Part shown: positions 10,301 to 18,365 of the stretch, one piece after another | Layout of the letters: the number at the start of each line of letters is the position of its first letter | How positions within the stretch are numbered: the first letter of the stretch is position 1 | Assembly (NCBI GenBank): GCA_964019335.1 | Contig: OZ025666.1 | Location: 64,501 to 128,500, forward strand | Length of the DNA: 64,000 bases | Direction: 5' to 3' | Source: Diplonema japonicum | Lineage: Eukaryota > Euglenozoa > Diplonemea > Diplonemida > Diplonemidae | Notes under the pieces: generated by a model | Told to the model about the DNA's origin: nothing | The model's database searches: none | What the model saw: the letters and a program-made list of their open reading frames with translations, nothing else | Made by a program: the position numbers and the translations under genes

Positions 10301-11709
10301 AACAAGATGCACTCAAGCACCCCTCGCAATCATCCTTTGCGTCCATGCCACTCAAAGAACATCCCTCGCAGTCCTCCTTCAGTGAGAGCCCTAAGCTCCC
10401 AGCCGATACTCCTAAGGAGCCCTCTCCGCAGCCTTCCTTCAGCGAGAGTCCTAAACTGGATCCGAATGCAGTACTTGTCGGCACCTTCAACCTTACCCCA
10501 AAGAGCAGTCCCATCTCGGCACCCAGCAAGGAGCCAAGCATCATCTCGGCACCTAGCAACGAGCCAAGCATCATCTCGGCACCCAGCAAGGAGCCAAGCA
10601 TCATCTCGGCACCCAGCAAAGAACCAAGCGTCGCGTCTGTCCCCAACGGGAAAAATATCAACAGATTGCTGCAGCCTAGACTGACCGAAGGACTGCAGGG
10701 CCACCACCAGCGCCTCCTGAGCCCGAAGCTCGTTCCCGTAATCTTTAAACCCGAACCTGAACCTAAAAAGAAGACACCACCTTTTGAGAACAGCATCGTG
10801 TCGCACCTCTCGACTTTGAACTCGACAGAAAGAGTGCCAAACAGATCGGCGAGCCTGCAGAGCCTCCCTCTTGCGGCAAGATCGAGGACCTCATCTCTGG
10901 AGCCTCCTGTCGAACCTACTCCAACACCGACACCACCACCACCACCACCTGCTGACTCCTCACCTGCATATCCTGAGCGGGTCTCTATGCCGTCAGTGTC
11001 GCCGTTGCCGCTGAGGGGGATTTTGAAGGATGCACAGAAAATGGACAGTTCAAGGACACCAGGGACCACTCCAAGAACACCAAGAACACCGGCAAAGAGC
11101 AGGGATGCTCACTCCAGGTCGCCATCGAGGGAAGCTGTCACGCCCCGAGGGCACACGGAGAGGGAACCGCACAGGTTTGGGCAGACACCCCGGCAGTTCG
11201 ACAGGTACAGGACAGCGAAGACGTCGCCAGCACGGGGGACTAGCACGCCGAGGTCTGCGAGGACCCCGAGGGGGAGCGGGTTTGCATCGTCGCTGCCGGA
11301 GTACACGCCGCGTGGCACCAATCTGCCGTCGTTCGCGCAAGCGCCCTCCATCACTGCTGTGTCAACACCGGCTAGTGACTTCTTGACCCCACGGGAGCTG
11401 AGGAGGAACATCATGAGGGACAGGTCCCGGTCCCTGACGCCCAGGGCTACCCCGCGCAAGTCGACCTCGCGGTCGCCTGTGAGGCGCTTCATCCACAGCT
11501 CGCCCGCCGTCCCCATGAGACGCTCCCCGTCAGCTCCTACTGCGCTTCGCTCAAGAGCAACCATGTACTTCTCAGTGCCGGGCCCTGAGCCTGCACCCTG
11601 TAGGTGGCCAAAGCGCACGCCGTCTCCCGCCATTAAGAAGCTGAGGACGTCCTCTAATACTCCTCGGTCCAGGTGGGACGCCTTCGAGACCCCACGCACC
11701 TATAACTGA
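7387..11709 (+). CDS. Hsp70-like ATPase domain fused to PDZ and Ser/Pro-rich tail
   Basis: Single exon, 1440 residues. Residues 1-335 follow the Hsp70/actin ATPase fold: phosphate-1 like VGIDVGS at the start, LAVPLSLTSVEKSQL, a phosphate-2 like VLVVDSGARFTSV, YGGADVDK, and the adenosine-motif-like SALLVGGSSRLLEVRE. There is no substrate-binding domain or lid. Instead residues about 430-515 look like a PDZ domain (AELGLQF, ELIYVKPGSDADKQGL, RLATVNGRSV). Residues about 548-600 resemble a UBA-like helical bundle. The remainder is basic and low complexity, with many SPK/SPR/TPR motifs and a tandem repeat of KEPSIISAPS near residues 1043-1081. Such tails often bind microtubules or are phosphorylated; this is inference. 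The acidic catalytic residues are not all conserved (DSG in place of DLGGG), so ATPase activity is uncertain. Upstream AG at 7372. Confidence 0.75.
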   Translation: MSVGIDVGSKTFRLVGWQHGHPDVLPGGSIPAVCAVGAEKFLVGKEAAKELDTKHNNTIKMPIADMRREKLYKLRHPKSGNREATPENGITALLSLLEEKAAKKYVNVTHATLAVPLSLTSVEKSQLKVAAAAAGFVSIDILPSNVAAALHWGVGFYKNKPCDTRVLVVDSGARFTSVSAVHLEMTASSITLTTEDAKSFRYGGADVDKRMLHLAPTGTTATQNVIGIAIEKSKMELASLKDSQIRIKDQTRVIKRDHLSAAAAPLLRRVSGAAKALIRSSKATISSALLVGGSSRLLEVREVMAQLGLRVEVEDFDYSASMGSVMWAANIVNPSPERPYISQRSNGKAGFRFFALDGPVEKGNPVSATKVVPLFEDSLEHTFEEGTWSVFQQSLGTRKLLEHSELLAYFIWNSGKAPISDSIERTIKKKPDAELGLQFLEWPEVGPQSQGALELIYVKPGSDADKQGLRSLLGWRLATVNGRSVNSNQEIAKLADATKCVFRFYREGLPPAAGDLEIDDITYIGWTSGGKIEVNAEGIVTTLNNPRILPTVSDLVDRLEEDASVAQTIRAFSESRNDLEAATLRLLDCGLEPEDLKDVCDNATHYFDLAQNWLDSDSAAKEVKAEDVSALASFVNTIVDAKEDDSLACTVNDLEAELNSTTPICAPGKMKNIRGSRKWGIVARKRNTILKMSKPRSIEKGMNKKTSLQDMTKKPSVENEKSKSKGWSALAKKGTMMARMNLLRNKPPGSPKAGPSSPKMAPSSPRAGPKSMGSPYMRPASPRAGPLSPRMKPKGGAHSPKMKPMPLPRGSKWMKVIDAVDTKKKKKGKSRDGKMSPFLGAAVSPSTSPVTDPKPKAGLKSGSKWRGLLGKIDSKTSKTSKSSRSSKGSSREKVSPFLSSRGSPSQSPSQSPMVMPRRSPSASPVRVGSADFLNVDKPSTKPRSPTKSEKSVSDESEIILPIPKSTFGESPKQDALKHPSQSSFASMPLKEHPSQSSFSESPKLPADTPKEPSPQPSFSESPKLDPNAVLVGTFNLTPKSSPISAPSKEPSIISAPSNEPSIISAPSKEPSIISAPSKEPSVASVPNGKNINRLLQPRLTEGLQGHHQRLLSPKLVPVIFKPEPEPKKKTPPFENSIVSHLSTLNSTERVPNRSASLQSLPLAARSRTSSLEPPVEPTPTPTPPPPPPADSSPAYPERVSMPSVSPLPLRGILKDAQKMDSSRTPGTTPRTPRTPAKSRDAHSRSPSREAVTPRGHTEREPHRFGQTPRQFDRYRTAKTSPARGTSTPRSARTPRGSGFASSLPEYTPRGTNLPSFAQAPSITAVSTPASDFLTPRELRRNIMRDRSRSLTPRATPRKSTSRSPVRRFIHSSPAVPMRRSPSAPTALRSRATMYFSVPGPEPAPCRWPKRTPSPAIKKLRTSSNTPRSRWDAFETPRTYN

Positions 11710-12617
11710 GGATACCGCTACCCGTCTTTTGTTGCTTTTTTGCTCGCCCACGTTTATAGTTTTTTTTTTTCTTTGGTTTTTTTTCTCCTTCTTTTTTTTT
11801 TGTACCTACCCCCCCCCCCCCCCCCCCCCACATACGTCCCTTATAAGATATGAGAATCCCCGAAACATGCCTACTGGCTGTCGCCTGTCTTGCGTTCGGG
11901 GAGGAGAAGGAGGAGAATAAAGAAGAATAAATTGTGTCCCATTTGCTCCTTGCCTTGTTGGGATGGGATCATGTAGAAGAAAGAACTGAAACTAAAAAGA
12001 AGAAAAAAAAAGAGATCGCCCTTGCATCACCACCCCCCTCTTTCCTGTTTCCCTTTTTTTTTATTCATCCCGTACAATAGCCATTTTTGTGTTTTTTTCT
12101 TTTTACCCCCCCGTTTTTTCACGTTCCAGAAAGACTAAAAAAAGAAATAATGATGGACTGTGGAGGGAAGGGGGTCTTTTTTTTTAAAAAAAAAGAGAAA
12201 ACGAGAAGAAGAAAAAAGAGAATAAAAAAAAGCTGCTGCCAGTCTTTTTTTGGTCTACGGGAATTCCCTTTCAACCCCCCCCCTTTTTTTTACGTTTTCC
12301 CCCATCTGTACCCTTGGCATTCCCCTTGCTTGTGGGTCCACTCCCATTGTGTTTGAGACAAGCTTGATTAAAGATGTCTGACTTTTTTTCTTCTTTTTTT
12401 TTTTCGTTTCTTCTTTCTTTTCGCTAAAGAAAAGGCGGTGGGCAACGCGCTCCGGAAGATGGGGATGAACGTTTTGAAAAAACAAAGAAAAAATGAAATA
12501 GAGGTCAAAGGGGAGTTGGCACTTGTCGCCTGTTCCCCTCCTCTTATTTTTTAATTTTTTTTTTTTTGTAAGAGTAGAAACAAAAAACGGAGGAAAATAA
12601 AAAAAAAAAAAATAGGG
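11710..12617. other. Intergenic spacer, homopolymer-rich
   Basis: Rich in T, C and A runs, including a long C run near 11809-11829. I see no gene, tRNA or clear regulatory site. Short ORFs here are made of homopolymer codons. Confidence 0.6.
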
Positions 12618-13193
12618 AAAAACAACGTACACGGTAACCAAATAACTTTTCTCCACCGTCGCCTTAAACCTCCAACTTTTTTTCCACCATCCACGGTAAC
12701 CTACAACTTTTTTTCCACTTTTTACTGTAACCACCAACAATTTCCCTGGGACTACAACCGGGACAGCACTTCGAGGAGTGATTGTGGCTGTGGCGCAGCG
12801 GTTGAGTAATAAAGGTTTTTACAAGTTGCTGCATTTATTTTCCCCTTCTCTCTCACTTCGCTTCCTCTTTGCTGGCCTGCCTATCTGTGACTTCGTGACA
12901 ACAGGGGGCTTGAGGTCATCCTTGGCTTTAAATCGTCTTTGGAAATCGCCCTTGCCAACTTCCAGGAGAAATTCTTGGTGTCTTTTTCGAGCCCACACGT
13001 TTTTCCCAAGTGCACACACACCTCCACCGTGGACGTTGGAAAAAAAGTTGTGGGTTTCCGTGGACGGTGGAAAAGAAGTTCTTACTTACATGGTTTAGTG
13101 GAAATAAAAATAGGTTACCGTAAACAGTGGTGGAAATTCTGCTTACAGACTTGAGTGGAAAAAAGTTATTTGGCTACCGTGGACGTTGTTTTT
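12618..13193. mobile_element. Foldback/MITE-like element with 39-bp terminal inverted repeats
   Basis: Left arm 12618-12656 and right arm 13155-13193 are inverted copies over about 39 bp with about three mismatches; the shared core includes ACGGTA(A/G)CCAAATAACTT. Inside both ends the same motif, roughly CCACGGTAACCxxxAACTTTTTTTCC, recurs as degenerate tandem units of 30-40 bp, in opposite orientation on the two sides. The central 280 bp is unrelated and codes for nothing recognisable. This is typical of a foldback or non-autonomous DNA transposon. No convincing target-site duplication was seen because the flanks are A-rich. Confidence 0.65.
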
Positions 13194-13475
13194 CTCAAAA
13201 TAATAATAAAAAAAACACTTTACAAACCGCCACCCTGCTCCCTCTTTTCTATTTTTTTTTTTCTGAATTATGTGAATTTCATTACCCCCCCTTTTTTTTT
13301 ACTTTCCCTCCTGCCCATATTCCCCCCTTGCACCAGTACTGCAGCCCGTCATATGCCCTTCCCCTTCCCCTTTCCCCTGACCCCACTGACCAAACATTCA
13401 TATTTGTTTAAATTTTATAACTTGTTTTCTTTATTCCTGCACTTTTGAAATTTCTTCCCACCAGACCCGTAACCC

Positions 13476-14138
13476 ATGGCGGCACCCCCTGTGGGAGCTG
13501 GGTCGCTAGCAACTTTGAAGGTTAATGGCAGCCTTCCTGAGTACAGACTGCGCGACTTATCTGCTGTAAGGGGTGGGGAAGAGGTGCAAGCTAGGGTTGC
13601 TACCTTAGAGAGAATTCTTGGCGCGAAAGAAGAAGAATGCAGAAGGCTGCACGAAGAAGTGGAGCGGCTGCACAGCCGAGTGAGGGAACTAGAGGGCAGG
13701 GGGAGTGACAAGGGTGTGGAACTTGTGCTGAAGCGGCTGTATGAAGAGAACGAAGCGTTGAAAAGAACAATGAAAGGCACGAGCCAACCTTTAGAAGTCG
13801 TTGTCACACCTCCAGGAGCCCCACCTCCTGTGCATCACACACACGTAGCTCCTTTGCCGGCGCTGCCTACGACCCCGCCCAGACTATCGCAGTATGACGA
13901 ATTAGCTCTCTTTGAGACCTTTGTGCAGCAAGGCAACCTTGATGCCTACACGAACGCACCCCAACCGACCTCATCCCCGCCTCCACAACCACACACGGTC
14001 CCTCCTCAGGGCTCTCCTATCTGGGCATCCTCCCCATCTGCCAAACCTGTTGTCTGCCCCCTTGGTCCTAGCTGCCTCGACTCCCGTTGCGCCCTCACCC
14101 ACACCTCGGCCCTCGTCGCCAACTCTGTCATGCCCTAA
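13476..14138 (+). CDS. Coiled-coil protein with a C-terminal Nab2/ZC3H14-type zinc finger
   Basis: 220 residues, one exon. Residues about 35-105 form a coiled coil (ERILGAKEEECRRLHEEVERL and onwards). A proline-rich linker follows. Near the C-terminus is C-x5-C-x4-C-x3-H (CPLGPSCLDSRCALTH), the spacing typical of the poly(A)-binding zinc fingers of Nab2/ZC3H14, normally present as several tandem copies; here only one is seen. A role in mRNA 3' end or poly(A) binding is therefore possible but unproven. The ATG at 13476 lies 12 nt after an AG (13464) that ends a pyrimidine-rich stretch, supporting this start. Confidence 0.65.
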   Translation: MAAPPVGAGSLATLKVNGSLPEYRLRDLSAVRGGEEVQARVATLERILGAKEEECRRLHEEVERLHSRVRELEGRGSDKGVELVLKRLYEENEALKRTMKGTSQPLEVVVTPPGAPPPVHHTHVAPLPALPTTPPRLSQYDELALFETFVQQGNLDAYTNAPQPTSSPPPQPHTVPPQGSPIWASSPSAKPVVCPLGPSCLDSRCALTHTSALVANSVMP

Positions 14139-14202
14139 CGCTTGTAGCTTGTTGTAGCATTGTAGTCTGTAGACCACTTAACACTCACAAAGAAGGTTCA
14201 AA

Positions 14203-15198
14203 ATGCCAGGCAACCCCAACTACGACGACCCCCCATGGACGTCAACCGTCAACTTCGAAATGCCAGTCGACTCCAACGTCCATGTGCTCACGATGGACAT
14301 GGAAAGCATCATAGGCAGTGGGGAATTAAATGCGAAGCCTGCAGATGAGGACAAGGTGGCGCTTGTTGTGAAGAAGGGCGAGGTGTTGCTCAAGAATTAC
14401 AGTGAAAATGAGTACTCGTTTGTGATGACGCTGCCAGAGAGTGCACGGTGCACGGACAGCGAGGGGGGTGTGTATGGGATGACGTGGTACACAACAGACG
14501 ACGACAACGAGATGATCGACATCTTCACCTTCGTGGTGCATGTGAAGTCTGGCATGTGGTTGCGTCCGTTTAAGATTCGTGAGAAGGCCACTAAGAAGTC
14601 GTTGAGGAGTGAAGGCGCGTGTTGGGCAATGATGCCAGACACTCACCACCCGGACCCTTTTCCAGACACGGGATATCTGCAAATAGCCTTTCCGATCACC
14701 GGGGATGAGGGGCAGAGTTGGAGGTGTGGACAGGGCTTTGGGGGTGGGCTGACGCACTATGGCGACATGAACTGCCATTCAGTGGACTTCGAGTGCGAAG
14801 AGGGGACAACAGTTGTGGCGGTGCTGCCAGGGGTGGTGACTGCGGTAGAAGACTCGCATGAAAATAGCGGGGGGCACGTGATGCACCTGTTCAGTGGGTA
14901 CAACCAAGTCATCGTGGCACACGAGGATGGCACAGAAGCATGCTACTTGCACCTCCAACGCAACTCTATCCTCGTCACGATCGGCCAGGCTGTCATCAAA
15001 GGCCAGCACCTAGCCAGCACGGGCTCCGTCGGCTTCGCGCCATGGCCGCACATCCACTTCCAGCTCAACAAGTCATCGAAAACTACAAACAAAGACGAAA
15101 TCGGCGCTTCCGTCCCCTTTGTGTTCGAGTCTCCCTCGCAGCCTTTCATCCCTGTGGCAGGGTATGACTACTCAAAGACAGGCAGAGTCACGACTTGA
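14203..15198 (+). CDS. M23/LytM-family metallopeptidase-like protein
   Basis: 331 residues, one exon, only 64 nt after the previous stop. Residues about 180-300 match the M23 (lysostaphin/LytM) fold: CHSVDFECEEGTTVVAVLPG corresponds to the first zinc motif (His, Asp) followed by the G-T-x-V-x-A strand, and APWPHIHFQL is the HxH zinc motif near the end, with YLHL and IKGQHLASTGSVG between them in the usual order. In bacteria this family cleaves peptidoglycan cross-links. The N-terminal 170 residues are not recognised. No signal peptide is visible, so it may act inside the cell, or on ingested bacteria if routed to a phagosome. The family is mainly bacterial, so horizontal transfer is possible; codon use is like the neighbours. 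Confidence 0.75.
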   Translation: MPGNPNYDDPPWTSTVNFEMPVDSNVHVLTMDMESIIGSGELNAKPADEDKVALVVKKGEVLLKNYSENEYSFVMTLPESARCTDSEGGVYGMTWYTTDDDNEMIDIFTFVVHVKSGMWLRPFKIREKATKKSLRSEGACWAMMPDTHHPDPFPDTGYLQIAFPITGDEGQSWRCGQGFGGGLTHYGDMNCHSVDFECEEGTTVVAVLPGVVTAVEDSHENSGGHVMHLFSGYNQVIVAHEDGTEACYLHLQRNSILVTIGQAVIKGQHLASTGSVGFAPWPHIHFQLNKSSKTTNKDEIGASVPFVFESPSQPFIPVAGYDYSKTGRVTT

Positions 15199-15364
15199 TA
15201 GTCCTGTTCCGTTATTTTCTTCATAAATTTCTCACCTGAAACTCACGCACAACTAACATACTTAAGGTCATGAAATACACAAAAGAATAAGTTAATAAGA
15301 GAAGAAAACAAAAAGGGGTTCAAGACGAACATAAAAAAAAAAGAAAAAGAAAACCACATAAAAG

Positions 15365-17455
15365 ATGCTCCCTTTCCTGTACTACCTGCTTTTGCTGTGT
15401 GATGTGTGCGATGCAGGGAATGCCACGTCTGCGATCCATGACGAGGGGACAAACCCCACCACACGCAGGATGATCGTGCTTGTCGTGGTACCTTTCTCGG
15501 CTGCCATGCTCTACGTAGGCCTGAGGACGTATTATCCCAACTTTGAGTTTAAAGAGCCGGTACCATCCTCTACTTCGGAACCCGCCCAGACCCAAAAGGT
15601 CCCTGGGTGGTGGGAGGGCGGTGCTCTTGGGTCTGGCAAAGACATACAGAACCTGCCAAAGGGCGACGTAGAAAACTTCCTCCAAGAAGCACGCAAGGAT
15701 GAAGAGAATGAAGTAGAGCGGTGGGTGCAAGAGCAGAAACAACATCGGCAGCCAAAATCACCCATTGAGCAGATGCCGCAGCCGTCCGAGATCACCAACT
15801 CGTGGGTTGCCGTTCAGAACCTGCAGATACAGGAAGAGGTTGCGCGGAGTGACGTCCAGGGGATCGCCACAGAGGAGTGGTGGAATCTTGCTAGGGAACG
15901 CGATCTCGGGAAGAAAAAAGTTGAAATGGTGCAGAGAAGGGACATTGAAGAGGAGGAGGCAACGGTAAGAAAAACTCTTGACGATGAACAGGAAGAGTTT
16001 TTCACACACCACATGATGGTACTGTGGAGTGACATGGCAGCAAAGTCCTCCTTACAAGAACAGGAGGTCGATATGAGATACACTGTCATTTTCGAGGAGG
16101 CTAGTGAGCGGCGTGGCATCGCCGGTGATGAGTTCGAGATGCGCATCTTTGCTGCGACGCACGCTGACCGTGCGGACATTGAAACGGAACAAGCAACGCA
16201 GCGCAAAGTCATGCTCGCTGAGCAGTTAGACTGTTTCCATACACTCCTAAAGCATTTCGACACCGGCTATTTCGAGACGATCGAAACCCTCAACCGGCAA
16301 GTCCTCACCCTCTCGGAGCAGGTGGAAAAGACTTCCAGGCTGACGAGATTTGTTGCTATCTCGGAGCAGGAGGTGCGCACCATGACGATGCTGGAAGAGG
16401 TGGCAGAGGGGCACCTCCTGGAGTGCATCTACGAGGGGGCCAAAATCATGAGAATGGAAGAGATGGCGAGAGGAAAGTTAAAGAACAAGGAACGGGAGAC
16501 CAAGCGTGTGCTGACTATCGTGCAGATGGTCGTCGTAGTCGACGGTGCGATAGTAAGGGCGGCAAGAGACAGGAAATCGCAGCAGATCACCCGCCTTGAG
16601 CGAGGCACAGTCGTGAATGTGGAAGAAATCCAAGCTGGGCGAGCGTTGCTTTCAAACCCAAGGGGCTGGGTGTCTATAAAGAGCCAAGCGGGGATGGCTA
16701 TTTTAGAACTTTTAGAAAAGGAGGACACTAAGAAGGAGGAAAGTAAAAAAGAAGCAATTGAAGAACCCCTCTCGCTGCCTCCGTTGCCACCGTCTGCACA
16801 AGAGGAGATGCACGAGACAGAGTCGGAAGCAGAGCCAACGAAGTCACCGAGTCCACCTAATGCCCCTGCTCCGGCTCCTGTACCCGCTCCTGTTGCAACC
16901 CCTAAGGCACAGCCTGCCATTGTCAATGTGCACCATGAGACTGCTTCAGATGTCGCTGAGAGTCCTGCCCCCCGCTCGCCCACCTTGTCGTACGCAGGCA
17001 GCACGAGCACTATGGGTTCCAATCTCATTGACGATTTCTGCGAGGTAGTTTTGCACAAGGACCGCCCTGAGCAGAAGATCGGTATCTGCTTCGCCACTGG
17101 GTCCCGCCTTGTCCTTGAGCACTGCATTGACGGTTCTGCGTCTCAAATCTGTGGCCTCGACAGAGTGCTTGGGCACCGCCTTATTAAGATAAACGGCACA
17201 CGTGTCACCGAGAAATCGCACATTGCACCCTTCGCGAGAGAAGAGACACTGCATCTCATGTTCTCGAAAGCCCCCGACCCGGGATGGAACGCACACACTC
17301 AGAAATGGAAACCACGTACTTCTTCGCCATCTGCTGTCGCCGGGGAGCTGGCGTCAGCCACTTTGTCAGGCTTAAGGGGGCTGCGGAAAGTAGCTGCCCA
17401 AGCGATGAGCCAGGAAAGACCGAGTACACCACATGTGGTGAAGAAACATGAGTAG
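15365..17455 (+). CDS. Membrane-anchored coiled-coil protein with SH3b-like and PDZ-like domains
   Basis: 696 residues, one exon. The first 20 residues look like a signal peptide (MLPFLYYLLLLCDVCDAG), followed by a second hydrophobic segment (MIVLVVVPFSAAMLYVGL) near residues 36-53, so the protein is probably anchored in an endomembrane with the bulk in the cytosol or lumen. Residues about 95-385 are charged and helical. Residues about 388-445 resemble an SH3b domain (GAIVRAARDRKSQQITRLE and then GWVSI). After a Pro/Glu-rich linker, residues about 557-634 look like a PDZ domain (QKIGICFATGSRLVLE, DGSASQICG, RLIKINGTRV), similar in style to the PDZ in the Hsp70-like protein upstream. The function is unknown; a scaffold is likely. 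No strong splice-acceptor-like AG is seen just before this start. Confidence 0.65.
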   Translation: MLPFLYYLLLLCDVCDAGNATSAIHDEGTNPTTRRMIVLVVVPFSAAMLYVGLRTYYPNFEFKEPVPSSTSEPAQTQKVPGWWEGGALGSGKDIQNLPKGDVENFLQEARKDEENEVERWVQEQKQHRQPKSPIEQMPQPSEITNSWVAVQNLQIQEEVARSDVQGIATEEWWNLARERDLGKKKVEMVQRRDIEEEEATVRKTLDDEQEEFFTHHMMVLWSDMAAKSSLQEQEVDMRYTVIFEEASERRGIAGDEFEMRIFAATHADRADIETEQATQRKVMLAEQLDCFHTLLKHFDTGYFETIETLNRQVLTLSEQVEKTSRLTRFVAISEQEVRTMTMLEEVAEGHLLECIYEGAKIMRMEEMARGKLKNKERETKRVLTIVQMVVVVDGAIVRAARDRKSQQITRLERGTVVNVEEIQAGRALLSNPRGWVSIKSQAGMAILELLEKEDTKKEESKKEAIEEPLSLPPLPPSAQEEMHETESEAEPTKSPSPPNAPAPAPVPAPVATPKAQPAIVNVHHETASDVAESPAPRSPTLSYAGSTSTMGSNLIDDFCEVVLHKDRPEQKIGICFATGSRLVLEHCIDGSASQICGLDRVLGHRLIKINGTRVTEKSHIAPFAREETLHLMFSKAPDPGWNAHTQKWKPRTSSPSAVAGELASATLSGLRGLRKVAAQAMSQERPSTPHVVKKHE

Positions 17456-17578
17456 ATGGTGGAGTGTTTTTTTTTTCTTTTTTTTTTCTTCTTAGTGTAT
17501 CTATCTTTCTGTCTTATGCATTCTTATTCATTCTTGCTCTCGTTCACAGTCAGCACCAGGAACGTACCACACGAGTTG

Positions 17579-18127
17579 ATGGAGACGTTGTTCCACTTAC
17601 AAAGTCTGGCGAAATTGGCGGAATGGGGAAGGGGGGGATTCCAGGTGGGGTCACTGACGAGAGTGCTATCGGGTGGAGCGGAGCAGGAAGCGGTGTTGTT
17701 GAGGTTTATGCAGGATGTACACAGACTGGGGTACAGCTATCAAGACTTGATGATGATGCATGAAGATGATCTGAAGCAACTATTCGATGAGATGTGCCTC
17801 TGTGTAAGAGACAGAGTGGTGATCAGAGGCGCCGTGGCCTTCCCGAGCGAGGTCCTGGATTCATTCTTAAGTATCTTGAAGTTCTCTGCTGTGGTTATCG
17901 TTTTCTCTGCACGGTTGGCACGCACTGTTTCGCGTCTTGTGACCCGACCCATCCCCCTCATTCTAACCTTGAGCTTTGGCTCTCTTGTGTACCAATACCT
18001 TCTTACCAACGACATGCAGCGTGTCTGGGAACAAGGCAGACAACGTGCCGAGAACCTGATGCCCTCCCCACAGCGTGATGACGTCGACGATGACGACGAT
18101 GACAGTTACAGTGTTGGAAACGACTGA
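17579..18127 (+). CDS. Small SAM-like, two-transmembrane protein
   Basis: 182 residues from the ATG at 17579. The open frame extends upstream to 17456 but those codons are a poly-T tract reading as Phe, ending with an AG at 17549 that looks like a splice acceptor, so I prefer the internal start. Residues about 8-90 resemble a SAM-type helical bundle (RFMQDVHRLGY, MMMHEDDLKQLFDEM, RDRVVIRGAV). Two hydrophobic helices follow at about 95-115 and 124-142, then an acidic tail ending in a run of Asp. A membrane adaptor is plausible; no family assigned. Confidence 0.6.
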   Translation: METLFHLQSLAKLAEWGRGGFQVGSLTRVLSGGAEQEAVLLRFMQDVHRLGYSYQDLMMMHEDDLKQLFDEMCLCVRDRVVIRGAVAFPSEVLDSFLSILKFSAVVIVFSARLARTVSRLVTRPIPLILTLSFGSLVYQYLLTNDMQRVWEQGRQRAENLMPSPQRDDVDDDDDDSYSVGND

Positions 18128-18365
18128 GCTGCTTCGTGTCCAGCACCCAGTGTTCCCGTCATCCTAATGGAGATGGGCGATAGACACAAAATGTGCCCGC
18201 AAAGGTCGACCAGTACCCTGCTCGGGAGAAGTTATCGTATCCAACGTTCTGTGTTATTTGTTTTATTTTTCCTTGCCGCCTTTTCTTAATTTTCTGTGTG
18301 ATTTTTTTATCCCTCCCCCTGCTCTACCAAACACAATCCCGCAGGGCCTCCCCAGCCCGCCCAAT

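Noticed and set aside
12785-12810. A-box-like TGGCGCAGCGGTTGAGTA, a possible tRNA
   Set aside because: No B box or T-arm at a suitable distance and no cloverleaf.
17456-17578. Upstream extension of the SAM-like gene
   Set aside because: It is a poly-T tract read as Phe codons and ends in a likely splice acceptor.
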